Assembly (NCBI RefSeq): GCF_003002025.1
Contig: NZ_PVZB01000009.1
Location: 62,001 to 126,000 of the forward strand
DNA length: 64,000 nt
DNA from: Paraburkholderia sp. BL25I1N1
GTDB taxonomy: Bacteria > Pseudomonadota > Gammaproteobacteria > Burkholderiales > Burkholderiaceae
Direction: 5' to 3'
Made by a program: the position numbers and the translations under genes. This document shows, one piece after another, positions 36,701 to 44,674 of this stretch; position 1 is the first letter of the stretch; every line of letters begins with the position of its first letter. The notes below the pieces were generated by a model. The model was not told the DNA's origin. It searched no databases and saw only the letters and a program-made list of their open reading frames with translations.

Positions 36701-38199
36701 GCGGGCGGCATCGCCAGCAGCGCACGGTCGATCAGCCCGGCGAGTGGGCTCAGGTCCGGGCGCACGGCAAAGTCAAGCGCGTCGGAATCGCCAACCGTGC
36801 CGAGAATCTTGAGGACACCGCTGTACCGTTGCTTGAGCAGGATATCGGCGGCGGCCACGTTGCCCACCAGAACGTCCGCCTCGCCGGACTCAACCATCTT
36901 GAGGGCGTCGTCGAGACCGGGCGCAACTACCACGTGGTCCTGCGGAATTCGCTGGAATGGGAGCGTAACCGACCCGCCGACATGCGACGAAACGACGATG
37001 CGGCGTGACGCAAAATCGTTCAGCGAGCGAGCCGCCGGTTCGTCCTCTCGCCCGATGAGCACCAGCGGGTAGTGCTCGTACGCACTGGTGTGCCGCGCCT
37101 TCGAAAGGCGGGGATCGTGACTCGAAGCAGTGGCGAGGATCGCAAGTTCGCCGCGCTGAAATGATTCGATCGCAGCGGGCCAGTCAGCCGTGTCGGCGCG
37201 ATTGAACACGACGCCGAGCGTACGACTCAGATACGTCAGATAGTCGGCGGCAATGCCTGCGGGCCGGCCAGAACCGTCGACGTAACTGAAGGGCGCCCAA
37301 TTGTTATCGAAACCGACCTGCAATGGCGGCAGCGAACTAAGCCACGCCTGCTCCTGCGGCGTTAGCGCGAGACGCGGCACGGTGGGCAAAGGCTTCGCGT
37401 CGAAGTTGCCGGATAGCCAGCGCGCGCGGATAGCCGCATCGTCGGCCGGGTTAATCGACGCGAGCGCGTGGTCAAGTTTGTCCCGCAATGCAGTCTGATT
37501 CCGGGGCACCGCGAAGCGCAAATTGGCGGTTTTGGCGTTCTCCTCGAACGCCACTCGCAAGCCCCGAAACTCGTCGGTGGACAATGCATATTGCACGGCG
37601 GTAGTGAAGCCGAGATAAACGTCCGCGTCGCCCTGAATCACGGCGGCGAGTGCCTCGCGCGTCACGGAAAACGTGACGATCTGGGCGCGTGGGAAGCGCT
37701 CGCGTGTCACACGCTCGAGCGCAAAGCCTTTTTCTATTGCGATGCGCGCTCCCGCTAACTGGGCGGGATTCGCATAACTGTTGCTGTCCCGGCGCACCAC
37801 GACCGACGAGGAAGAACGGAAATAAGGCGCGGTAAAACTCAGGCACCGCTCGCGCTCAGGTGTGCGGGCAAGACTCATCATCAAATCGACATGTCCGGCG
37901 CAGGCGGCCGCGAGCAATTGCGTCAGGTCCGGAAACACCTTGGCTTCGATGACCACGTTCGGCCCGACAACGGCGCGCAGATAGTCGACGCTCATGCCGG
38001 TGAGTTGACCGTCTTGCATCGCGTCGAACGGCAGCCAACTGTTAGCGAGAACGCCGACGGTTAGTTTCGCGGGAAAGTTGGCGACAACCTGAGCATTCGA
38101 GCGATTGTCGAACGATTGGGCAACGGCTGTTGTTTGCGCGGCCACGACAAAGAGCCAGGCGAACAGACACAGCGAGAGGCGTTCAAGCAAACGCCTCAT
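33757..38199 (-). CDS. BvgS/EvgS-type hybrid sensor histidine kinase with Hpt
   Basis: The 1480-residue sensor has a signal/anchor (first 28 residues), two periplasmic Venus-flytrap (SBP_bac_3) domains (about 40-265 and 275-510), and a membrane segment near 545-565. Two PAS domains (about 575-830) and HisKA with His843 (SHEIRTPMNG) follow. An HATPase domain (about 890-1060) has NLLGNAIKFTPQGEV and GGTGLGL. Then come a degenerate receiver (about 1070-1200), a receiver with Asp1263 (ITDCHMP) and Hpt with His1421 (WLHRVAGAA). This matches BvgS/EvgS phosphorelays. The ATG at 38199 was chosen over a GTG 11 codons upstream. It is 53 bp after an aquaporin gene and near three response regulators. Confidence 0.95.
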   Translation of the reverse strand: MRRLLERLSLCLFAWLFVVAAQTTAVAQSFDNRSNAQVVANFPAKLTVGVLANSWLPFDAMQDGQLTGMSVDYLRAVVGPNVVIEAKVFPDLTQLLAAACAGHVDLMMSLARTPERERCLSFTAPYFRSSSSVVVRRDSNSYANPAQLAGARIAIEKGFALERVTRERFPRAQIVTFSVTREALAAVIQGDADVYLGFTTAVQYALSTDEFRGLRVAFEENAKTANLRFAVPRNQTALRDKLDHALASINPADDAAIRARWLSGNFDAKPLPTVPRLALTPQEQAWLSSLPPLQVGFDNNWAPFSYVDGSGRPAGIAADYLTYLSRTLGVVFNRADTADWPAAIESFQRGELAILATASSHDPRLSKARHTSAYEHYPLVLIGREDEPAARSLNDFASRRIVVSSHVGGSVTLPFQRIPQDHVVVAPGLDDALKMVESGEADVLVGNVAAADILLKQRYSGVLKILGTVGDSDALDFAVRPDLSPLAGLIDRALLAMPPAQKQRIRQKWVTGNAPGSGTWSVTAVRLLPVLIGVCVVLLITLRAYLLLQREVRLRKTTERELELQLNFQETLMKTVPYPLVAKDLDGRYIAVNEAYEQACGLGREAIVGRTTLEVQTWGEANSRILDEMTREMLNGGETAQVELQFERDAGNVRHGLFWTRICRRSDGQPACVLGTMVDITDIRRAEMRARETERRLFDVTRSLPAVVFQLRRTADGTYSFPYIGGDTRHLLGVRDGSQSSSDHVDFQRVCEEDRAFVLAELERSAHCETPVNMEFRFAGDEDVKWARAELVPRRESDGSVVWSGYWVDASMEHARSDELARARDLAEAASRAKDDFFAMMSHEIRTPMNGVLGLVEVLERTPLNADQGEMLGMIHESAGALLQILDDLLDYSKIEAGRLTIEAEAIDIRELVDNAVGLLAGRAHEKGLKVRVDIGSDVAATLRGDSVRLRQILFNLLGNAIKFTPQGEVDVCVSVVAQDDGIQTLEMIVEDTGIGIAPEVQAKLFEPFVQAESSTTRRFGGTGLGLTICRKLIDLMNGSLKLRSEPGSGTRMTVRLAMPIETQRYSVNGLRGKRGIVATGEARVAQALMHFGEALGLELRRVSPDAPELRDRAALAEIDLLFVSENVALPADIRPRTRVISLTEKPKPTGYRILDDNVRVSVNPISWRGLGAACAAAMTGLPSVAPRSAGMPRTPESGASPPDRERAIASGRLILVAEDHPVNQELIRHQLALLGFACDVVNDGAEALAALEHTSYGCLITDCHMPNVSGYELTRRIRESEQDGAYRLPILGITANTAPEDLNLCRDAGMDDSLVKPTRLATLRDYLSRWFGTDSAWQAAPSEAVSTPAVAVPDVRGGAGPFVPVDLGHMTQLWGSESTVKALLDSFVSSVREDVQSLSPLLERVESEHIELERVREWLHRVAGAASVLQYPPLLTALEDYRREITIKPPERVRDDGMLLIDKCNAMLDGIEQQAALLV

Positions 38200-38252
38200 T
38201 GCAACGCCCGATACGAAATTGACGGCGGACACGATGACGGCACCGGCGACAC

Positions 38253-38999
38253 TCAGGCGACTTCGCCGCGCCCGTCGGCGAGCGTAGCGGCAGCGTCGTC
38301 AGCCTTGCCGTGCAGAAACGAGAACAGCGCCCCGGCCATGACACCGCCCGACAGAGGCGCAGCCCAGAACAGCCAAAGCTGGTCCAGCGCCCAGTCGCCG
38401 ACGAACAACGCCTGGGACGTGGAGCGCGCGGGATTGACCGAGCCGTTGGTAACCGGAATCGACACCAGATAGACCAGCACCAGGCAGACGCCGACGACCA
38501 GCGGCGCGATCGGCGCCATGTCTCGCCTGTGGGCGACCAACAGGCTCGCCGTGACAAAACCGAAGGCCAGCACGAACTCGATGGCCAGCGCCGAATGCAT
38601 CTGATAGTCGGCGGGAGAATGGTCGCCGAAGCCGTTTGCCGCGAACTCGCTCACGCCCAGATCGAACCCGGGACGCCCGCCCGCCACGTAAAGCAGTAGC
38701 GCGGCGGCAACGATCGCACCGAGAATTTGCGACGCGATGTAGGGAAGCAGATCCCTGACCGGAAAACGTTGCGCGACCGTGAAACCTACGGTGACAGCGG
38801 GATTGAAATGACCGCCAGACACCGCGCCGAAGCAATAGGTGGCCATAGCGAGGGCGAGGCCGAATGCCAGTGCCACTTCCAGCACCCCGCACGCCTGCTG
38901 GATCACACCGACGTTCAATACGATGCTGCCGCAGCCGACGAACACCAGCCACGCCGTTCCGACACCCTCGACCAACAACCGCTTACCTAACGCACCCAT
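38253..38999 (-). CDS. aquaporin (MIP family, AqpZ-like)
   Basis: This 248-residue six-TM channel has both pore motifs, GGHFNPAVT near residue 60 and NGSVNPARST near 185, each with NPA. The selectivity Arg is in NPARS. The GALGKRLLVEGVGTAWLVF N-terminus and GCGSIVL loop fit AqpZ-type water channels rather than glycerol facilitators. The start at 38999 was chosen. It is on the same strand as and 53 bp upstream of the hybrid kinase, an unusual pairing suggesting a shared transcript. Confidence 0.92.
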   Translation of the reverse strand: MGALGKRLLVEGVGTAWLVFVGCGSIVLNVGVIQQACGVLEVALAFGLALAMATYCFGAVSGGHFNPAVTVGFTVAQRFPVRDLLPYIASQILGAIVAAALLLYVAGGRPGFDLGVSEFAANGFGDHSPADYQMHSALAIEFVLAFGFVTASLLVAHRRDMAPIAPLVVGVCLVLVYLVSIPVTNGSVNPARSTSQALFVGDWALDQLWLFWAAPLSGGVMAGALFSFLHGKADDAAATLADGRGEVA

Positions 39000-39255
39000 G
39001 CCGCCTCCTGGTTCTGTCCGCCAGGCAGACGGCATTGCATGATCGCCGCCACAAATCTGCCTGTATTCTCACGGCCCGGGCATCGCTCAGCTTGACGAAA
39101 CGACAGCTTTCATCAGGAGAGCACGGAATAAAGCCGTAGTGAATTCAGAACTATGAGACGGCAACCTCCCGCAACCAATCAGAACAGTCCTAAATTCCTG
39201 GTTCTCCAAAATCATTTGCCGACGGCGCAACGCAATATGCCCATCAGATATCAGA

Positions 39256-39900
39256 TCAGGTCAATCCGATCTGCCGCGCGTAGTCGATCAGGTCGGCTTC
39301 CGTTTCCAGCCCGAGCTTGCGCATGGCACTACGTTTTTGCGTACTGATGGTCTTGCCGCTGCGCTGCAGCCGCACCGCGATTTCATGGACGGCAAGACCT
39401 TGCACATAAAGCTGGAATACTTCCCACTCGCGTGCGCTCAGCATGCCGGCGCGCAGTTGCGGCGGCGCATCGGCCGCGTCGATCGCGACCCGCGCGTGTT
39501 CCGACAGATAGATGTGCCCCGCAAAAGCGGCCTCGATCGCGTCGATCAATGCTGTGACGGTCTCGCGTTTATCGACGATTCCACTCACGCCGATATGCAA
39601 AAGACCGGACAGCATATGTGCATGGCAGATCATGGTGAGGACCACGACGCATGGATGCGACTGGCCCCGCAGCAAGCGGCGCAGAAACGACACCGCGTTG
39701 CTGCCGCCATGGATGCCCGGCATGCTGATATCGGAAACGACGACGTCGCACGAGCAGGCGTCTAGTAATTCCGCCAGTTCGTGCGTGTCGGCCGCTTCGC
39801 CGACACATTCGATGTTCGGCGCGGCTTGCAACACGCGCTTGACGCCGACGCGAACGCAGTCGTGATCGTCTGCGATTATGACGCGGATCTTCTGTCTCAT
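39256..39900 (-). CDS. response regulator, RcsB/BvgA-like (first of three)
   Basis: The 214-residue regulator has a receiver domain with Asp57 (VVVSDISMPG) and Lys of GIVDKRE near 107. Its C-terminal LuxR HTH (about 145-210) contains LSAREWEVFQLYVQGLAVHEIA and SGKTISTQKRSAMRKLG. The KTISTQK segment and extended loop after the phosphoacceptor resemble RcsB/BvgA. The start at 39900 was chosen over a longer open frame. It is the nearest regulator to the aquaporin and hybrid kinase genes. Confidence 0.93.
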   Translation of the reverse strand: MRQKIRVIIADDHDCVRVGVKRVLQAAPNIECVGEAADTHELAELLDACSCDVVVSDISMPGIHGGSNAVSFLRRLLRGQSHPCVVVLTMICHAHMLSGLLHIGVSGIVDKRETVTALIDAIEAAFAGHIYLSEHARVAIDAADAPPQLRAGMLSAREWEVFQLYVQGLAVHEIAVRLQRSGKTISTQKRSAMRKLGLETEADLIDYARQIGLT

Positions 39901-40018
39901 TTTCTGTTGTCTTATCGACTGACATGCCCTGCACACGGTGTGCTTCCCCAGGCGATGCCAATGCATCTTCTATTCGCCGCGCGACGGCGCGGCACGTCAC
40001 TGACTTGTCAGCGGCTCA

Positions 40019-40708
40019 TCACCGCTTCGGCATGGGTTCCTCAGGGATCACACCATACTCGACGGCAAAACGAAACAATTCCGCGTCGCTGCGCAGAGCC
40101 AGCTTGCGCATGGCAGTGCACTTCTGTGCGCTGATCGTTTTGACGCTGCGCTCCAAACGCGCGGCGATCTCCGTCACGCCGTACCCTGATGCATATTGAG
40201 TGAACACTTCGAGTTCGCGGCGCGAGAGAATCTTGCGCACATAATCTAGCCGTTGGGTCACCGTTGCGTCGGCGATCAATGCACGCACCGCGGGCCCGAC
40301 ATAACGCTCGCGCGCCAGCGCGGTGATGACGGCCACGTGAATCAGGTCGATCCGATCGCGCTTGCTCATTAGTCCCTCGACGCCGAGTGAAATCACCTTT
40401 TGAAGTTCGGTCGCCTCGGTTTCCATGGTAAGTACGACGAGCGCGATGTCCGGGTACCGTGTCTTGAACTGCCTGACGACTTCCAGTCCGTCGCCATCCG
40501 AGCCGCCCGGCATGTAGAGATCCATGAGCACCAGGTCGCATGAACAGCGATCGATTTCCGCGAAGAGTTCGGTGGCGTCGGCTGCACGGCCGACGATCTC
40601 CATATTCGGGTAGCCGTTCATCAGGTTTTCGATCGCCAGCAGCACCAATGGATGATCGTCCGCGATGATCGCGCGAACGGGTGTGCTTACCTCAGCGGTG
40701 TCGCGCAT
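40019..40708 (-). CDS. response regulator, RcsB/BvgA-like (second of three)
   Basis: The 229-residue paralogue has Asp63 in LVLMDLYMPGGSDGDG, with the inserted glycine-rich loop seen in RcsB. The receiver Lys lies in GLMSKRDR near 113. The LuxR HTH has LSRRELEVFTQYASGYGVTEIA and SVKTISAQKCTAMRKLALR. GGAGGAGAAATAGAAG precedes the start. Its adjacent, same-strand placement with the other two regulators suggests tandem duplication followed by divergence. The gap to the first regulator is 118 bp. Confidence 0.94.
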   Translation of the reverse strand: MRDTAEVSTPVRAIIADDHPLVLLAIENLMNGYPNMEIVGRAADATELFAEIDRCSCDLVLMDLYMPGGSDGDGLEVVRQFKTRYPDIALVVLTMETEATELQKVISLGVEGLMSKRDRIDLIHVAVITALARERYVGPAVRALIADATVTQRLDYVRKILSRRELEVFTQYASGYGVTEIAARLERSVKTISAQKCTAMRKLALRSDAELFRFAVEYGVIPEEPMPKR

Positions 40709-40860
40709 CTTCTATTTCTCCTCCGTCCTAAGTTGACTGCTGCCTCTCTACGAACAAGACGGCTCTTCTCGCGATCATTAAATACTTCTTCGAGAATAAC
40801 CATAAGATCGCTCCGAAACAACCTCGGTTAATTCGAAAAATAAATTACTTAGATATGCGA

Positions 40861-41514
40861 TTAAAAATTAAGAATTCCATAGGCGCGCACGTAAGAGAAA
40901 AGACCGGGATCATTGGTGACTCCCAGTTTTGCCATGGCCTCGCGCTTTTGCCGCGTGACCGTGCGCCGATCACAGCCGAGCGCGGTCGCAATCTCAGAGA
41001 TCGACTGGCCGCATACCAGCAGCCTGACGACTTCGACCTGTTTGCCCGTTAAACGCGGCGTTGGCGGCGGTTCGTATTCGGGATCGTGTGGACAGGCTAG
41101 CGCTTCGATGATGGAACGGCCGAGGTACGCGTGACCATCGCGAGCCAACATGATCGCGTGCCGGAGCTCGTCCATCGACTCAGCCTTGCCGACCATGCTC
41201 ACGGCGCCGTCCGATACTATGGCGCGAAGAATCGCGGGGTTTGTCAGAGTTGTCATCACCACGATGCGCAATTGCGGCCAGCCGCCGCGGATTCGTCGCA
41301 CGAGATTGAAGCCGTCGTTCACGGCGAACGAAAGATCCGGCATCGAGAGATCGGTGACGAGCACATCGCAGGGCGTGCTCCGCAGGCGTTCGATCAGCGA
41401 AACAGGATTCGTCGCCTGATCGACGACGGTGACGCCGGCCTCCATTTCCAACGCGGCACGGACGCCAAGGAGAACGAATGGATGATCGTCCGCCAGGATA
41501 ATTCGAATATTCAC
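40861..41514 (-). CDS. response regulator, RcsB/BvgA-like (third of three)
   Basis: The 217-residue paralogue starts VNIRIILADDHPFV at a GTG (41514); an ATG 13 codons upstream (41553) lacks a ribosome site and would add non-family residues. The receiver has Asp55 (VLVTDLSMPDLSFAVND, an extended loop) and Lys in VGKAESM near 107. The LuxR HTH has LTGKQVEVVRLLVCGQSISEIA and DRRTVTRQKREAMAKLGV. The recognition helix (CDRRTVTRQK) differs from the other two (GKTISTQK, VKTISAQK), so it probably recognises a different DNA site. An AT-rich 372-bp region with a palindrome lies upstream. Confidence 0.9.
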   Translation of the reverse strand: MNIRIILADDHPFVLLGVRAALEMEAGVTVVDQATNPVSLIERLRSTPCDVLVTDLSMPDLSFAVNDGFNLVRRIRGGWPQLRIVVMTTLTNPAILRAIVSDGAVSMVGKAESMDELRHAIMLARDGHAYLGRSIIEALACPHDPEYEPPPTPRLTGKQVEVVRLLVCGQSISEIATALGCDRRTVTRQKREAMAKLGVTNDPGLFSYVRAYGILNF

Positions 41515-41656
41515 CAGGATTTTCTCTCGTTTGTTGTAGGAGTGAATGCGCATACGCAGAAAAATCCGAACGACTCTACGTCTGCCTTAACGGCCGGCTT
41601 GGCAATGCACAGCGCGCCAAGGCAGCCATAAAATCACCGCCGAAACATAACGAAAA

Positions 41657-41670
41657 TCGGAGCGCTCCGA
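41657..41670. promoter_or_regulatory. 14-bp palindrome upstream of the third response regulator
   Basis: TCGGAGCGCTCCGA is perfectly self-complementary and sits 143 bp before the GTG start in the AT-rich gap 41515-41886. CGCTCCGAA is also present near 40814 upstream of the second regulator, as an incomplete half-site. It is a candidate binding site for one of the regulators; the rest of the gap shows no gene. Confidence 0.45.
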
Positions 41671-41886
41671 ATCGTGCACAGAAACTAATAGCCCATCGCG
41701 GATCTATCAGAAGAAGAAAATCTAAATACGCAAAATGAATATTTCGTCTTTTGAGCCGCGCATTTTCGGGGGAACTTGGCGACTCGATCATTCGCCGCGG
41801 AATTCCGATGCACCGTCTGACCCAAACCGCTTGAGGAACCCGCCGCGCCCGCCCTTCGCACGGCCAACAACCGGCGCCGCGGCTCG

Positions 41887-43203
41887 TCAGGTTGCGTCGC
41901 AAGCGCGCGCCGTCCTCACTTTGGTTTCTCGTGCCGCGCGCGGGAACACGGGCAACGCGATCAGCGCGCATACACTGGTCACGGCCCATACCATCGGCCA
42001 CGAACCTATCGACAACAGCGGCGGAATCGCCAGCGGCGTCAGGAACAGCGCAAGAAACACACAGGTGTTGCCGATCGCGAGCGCGGTGCCCGCACGGCTC
42101 GTCCCAGCCAGCGTGGCAAGTTCCGTGAACGCCACGCCGTGCCATGCCGACGCGCTCACGCCGCCGAGCACGACCATCACTGCGAACACGACCGTCATCG
42201 CCATGTGATGCATGCGGGCGAGACCCGTCAGCAGCGCGAGCGAAGCGAACAGCACCGCCGTCAGCAGACTACAGGCGCGCATGTAGCCGCGCCGGTTGCC
42301 GCGCCGGTCGGTCCAGCCGCCGCTCCAGACCCGCGCGATCGCGGCCCCCGTTTGCACCGCGGCCATCGTCACGCTGATCGCCAGCACGCCGGCGCGGCTG
42401 AAATCGTGGAGGAACACGGTGCCGAACGTCACCACGGCGAGTTGCGGCACGCACAACGCGCCGGCACCGAGCGCCACGCGCCAGATGCCGATGTCTCGCA
42501 ACGGCGAGACCCTGGCGGGCACACCGCTCGTCGCGGCCGTGTCGCGGACTTCACGGGCACCATCCGCTCCGGTATGTGAAGGTTCATGCAACCAGCGCCA
42601 CGCGAACCCCGCCGTGATCGCGCAGGCGAGCGCCAGCACGCCATAGGCGCTCGCGAAACCGAAGCGCGACGCGAGCATCGGCAACAGCAATGCGCCGAGG
42701 CCGCCGCCCGCTGGCACCGCGGTCTGGCGAATACTCATGGCCAGGCCGCGCTCGCCCTCGCGAAACCACGCCATCACCGCGCGGCCGCTCGAACCGTTGA
42801 CGCTGCCGCCGAGCAGTCCGACCAGCAACAGGCCGAGCGCGAGCGTCATCACGCCCGGCACGTGCGCACCGGCCGGCACGACGAACAGCGCCAGGCCGGC
42901 CAACGCCGCCGCGGTAGAAAGCAGTCCGAGCAACAGGACGCGCCGGTCGCCCCAGCGGTCGGTCAAGAGCCCCCACGGCAATTCGCTGACCGCGATGCCG
43001 AGGCCGAGCATGCCGAGCACGAGGCCCAGCCCCTCATTGCCGAGGTGATACCCCGAGCGCAAGAAAACCGCTGTCGTCGGAATCCCCGAGAACGCGGCCG
43101 AAAAGCTCGCGTTCGCGGCGAAGCCGACACCCAGCACTTTCCACCGATGACTTGCCGTCAGCCCGCCGGATAACCCTAAGCCCGCAATTGTTTCGCTTCC
43201 CAT
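41887..43203 (-). CDS. MFS transporter
   Basis: This 438-residue, twelve-TM major facilitator has the motif A-type segment LPWGLLTDRWGDRRVLLLG near residue 75. Later come GSSGRAVMAWFREGERGLAMS (about 135) and VWSGGWTDRRGNRRGYM (second half repeat of motif A). It resembles the nitrate/oxalate or CynX-type families by eye, but the substrate is not determined. It is divergently transcribed from a LysR regulator, with a repeated 20-bp element in the 95-bp gap, so it is probably that regulator's target. Confidence 0.9.
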   Translation of the reverse strand: MGSETIAGLGLSGGLTASHRWKVLGVGFAANASFSAAFSGIPTTAVFLRSGYHLGNEGLGLVLGMLGLGIAVSELPWGLLTDRWGDRRVLLLGLLSTAAALAGLALFVVPAGAHVPGVMTLALGLLLVGLLGGSVNGSSGRAVMAWFREGERGLAMSIRQTAVPAGGGLGALLLPMLASRFGFASAYGVLALACAITAGFAWRWLHEPSHTGADGAREVRDTAATSGVPARVSPLRDIGIWRVALGAGALCVPQLAVVTFGTVFLHDFSRAGVLAISVTMAAVQTGAAIARVWSGGWTDRRGNRRGYMRACSLLTAVLFASLALLTGLARMHHMAMTVVFAVMVVLGGVSASAWHGVAFTELATLAGTSRAGTALAIGNTCVFLALFLTPLAIPPLLSIGSWPMVWAVTSVCALIALPVFPRAARETKVRTARACDAT

Positions 43204-43246
43204 GACACCCTCCGCAAAGAATCTGGGGGTATCCTACGGCTGCGCT

Positions 43247-43297
43247 TTCCATCGGAAAAGCCGGAAATTCAGATGACTTCCATCGGATATGCCGAAT
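43247..43297. promoter_or_regulatory. two 20-bp direct repeats in the LysR/MFS divergent gap
   Basis: TTCCATCGGAAAAGCCGGAA (43247-43266) and TTCCATCGGATATGCCGAAT (43278-43297) share 16 of 20 bases with a 31-bp period, about three helical turns. Each is a TTC-type/GAA inverted pair, as expected of LysR binding sites. The second reaches the base before the LysR ATG. Confidence 0.65.
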
Positions 43298-43298
43298 C

Positions 43299-44186
43299 AT
43301 GAGCCAACGTGGATTTGACCTGACGCAGTTGCGGACCTTCGTCGCCGTCGCCGAATCGGGCAGCGTTTCGGCGGGCGCGGAGCGGGTATTCCTGTCGCAG
43401 TCGTCCGTGAGCGAGCAGTTGAAGAAACTCGAGGAGCGCGCCGGCCAGCCGCTGTTCGTGCGCAGCAAGCAGGGCGTGAGCGCCACGCCGGCCGGCAGCC
43501 GGCTGCTCGAGCACGCGCGGCGCATCATCGCCATGAGCGAAGCCGCGTTCGAAGACCTGCAAGGCCGCTCGCTCGACGGCGAATTGCGTATCGCCATCAC
43601 GGACTACTACCGTCCGCACGACATCGCGCGCATTCTCAAAACGTTCTCGGAACAGCACCCACGCCTGAAGCTGCACGTCACCGTGCAGCCGAGCGCGGTG
43701 ATCGACAGCAATGCGGGCGACGATGCGTCGTTCGACATCGGACTCTCACTGCGGCTCATGGCGGACAACACGCGCGCCGCCGGCCGGCGCGCCGGCGCGC
43801 AAAGCACGGTTGTGCGGCGCGAGAAACTGCTGTGGGTCAGGGCGGCCGATTCGGGTCCGCGGCCGTCCACGCCCTATTCACTCGTATTGCTGCCGTCGAG
43901 CTGCCAGTTGCAGCGCTTCGTCGTGAAGTTGCTGGACGAGCACAAGGTGCCGTACGTGGTATCGCACTCCGCATCGGGCGTGGCCGGTTTGCAACTCGCG
44001 CTGAAGGCCGGGCTCGGCATTTCCTGCCTGAACGAATCGTCGATTGGCGGCGGCGTCGTGGCCTGTCCGGCGAGCGTGGGCTTGCCCGTATTGCCCGCCG
44101 TCGAGTTTCATCTGTTGCCTGGGCGAATCGGCGAAAGCGAACTCGTCAGCAATGCTCGCGCGGCCTTGAAGGCACTTTTCAGCTGA
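43299..44186 (+). CDS. LysR-family transcriptional regulator
   Basis: This 295-residue LTTR has an N-terminal HTH, FDLTQLRTFVAVAESGSVSAGAERVFLSQSSVSEQLKKLEE (in overlapping parts, residues 5-45). A periplasmic-binding-protein-like effector domain (about 90-290) follows, with DGELRIAITDYYRPHDIARIL and a DIGLSLRL pocket edge. It lacks an obvious ribosome site because a candidate operator abuts the ATG, which fits autorepression. It is divergent from the MFS gene. The effector is unknown. Confidence 0.93.
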   Translation: MSQRGFDLTQLRTFVAVAESGSVSAGAERVFLSQSSVSEQLKKLEERAGQPLFVRSKQGVSATPAGSRLLEHARRIIAMSEAAFEDLQGRSLDGELRIAITDYYRPHDIARILKTFSEQHPRLKLHVTVQPSAVIDSNAGDDASFDIGLSLRLMADNTRAAGRRAGAQSTVVRREKLLWVRAADSGPRPSTPYSLVLLPSSCQLQRFVVKLLDEHKVPYVVSHSASGVAGLQLALKAGLGISCLNESSIGGGVVACPASVGLPVLPAVEFHLLPGRIGESELVSNARAALKALFS

Positions 44187-44674
44187 CTCATGGATGATGG
44201 GCTCACGCCGTCTCGCAGACGCTCGTGGCTCATCATCAAACAATCACATTCACGCGATAACGTCGGCGGACGAGGCGACCCGCGCGGGAAATGTTGAAAG
44301 CCCTCTAATCGACGCCTATCATGATCAGGTATCCCGTCGAACGAGCTTGTGTTTGCTATTGACGCTTCGACTGAATTCCTGCAACCTCGTACACGCTGCT
44401 GAACGTTTCAAGCGTTATTCCCGCAGCCCGAAAGCCGCCACCCACCGGCGCATTCAGGCGGATCGTTGTTTATATAAAGCAATCGCATCGCCGTAGCGAA
44501 TCATCACTCGCCGTCCAGAACAAGTCCGTTTCGATTTGCTGTTCTTGCAGTCGCTATACAAGAAAAATATCGGCAGAGTGGACATAGATCATCTGTCGGC
44601 TTCGCATGCGAATCCACGTGCGAATGCGCGAGAGATAATCGAGAACAAAGAACGTTCCCCAATCGAGGCCTGGC
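44187..44674 (+). promoter_or_regulatory. 488-bp leader region of the cytochrome/oxidase operon
   Basis: No gene is visible. The region is relatively AT-rich in its second half, with TTATATAA near 44470 and a -10-like TATACA near 44556 that could be the operon promoter. There is no clear FNR-type TTGAT-N4-ATCAA site. The ribosome-site sequence GAGG lies just before the first GTG. Confidence 0.35.

Noticed and set aside
44187..44674. FNR/Anr site before the oxidase operon
   Set aside because: No TTGAT-N4-ATCAA-like element was found by eye; only partial TGATC and TTGAC matches occur.
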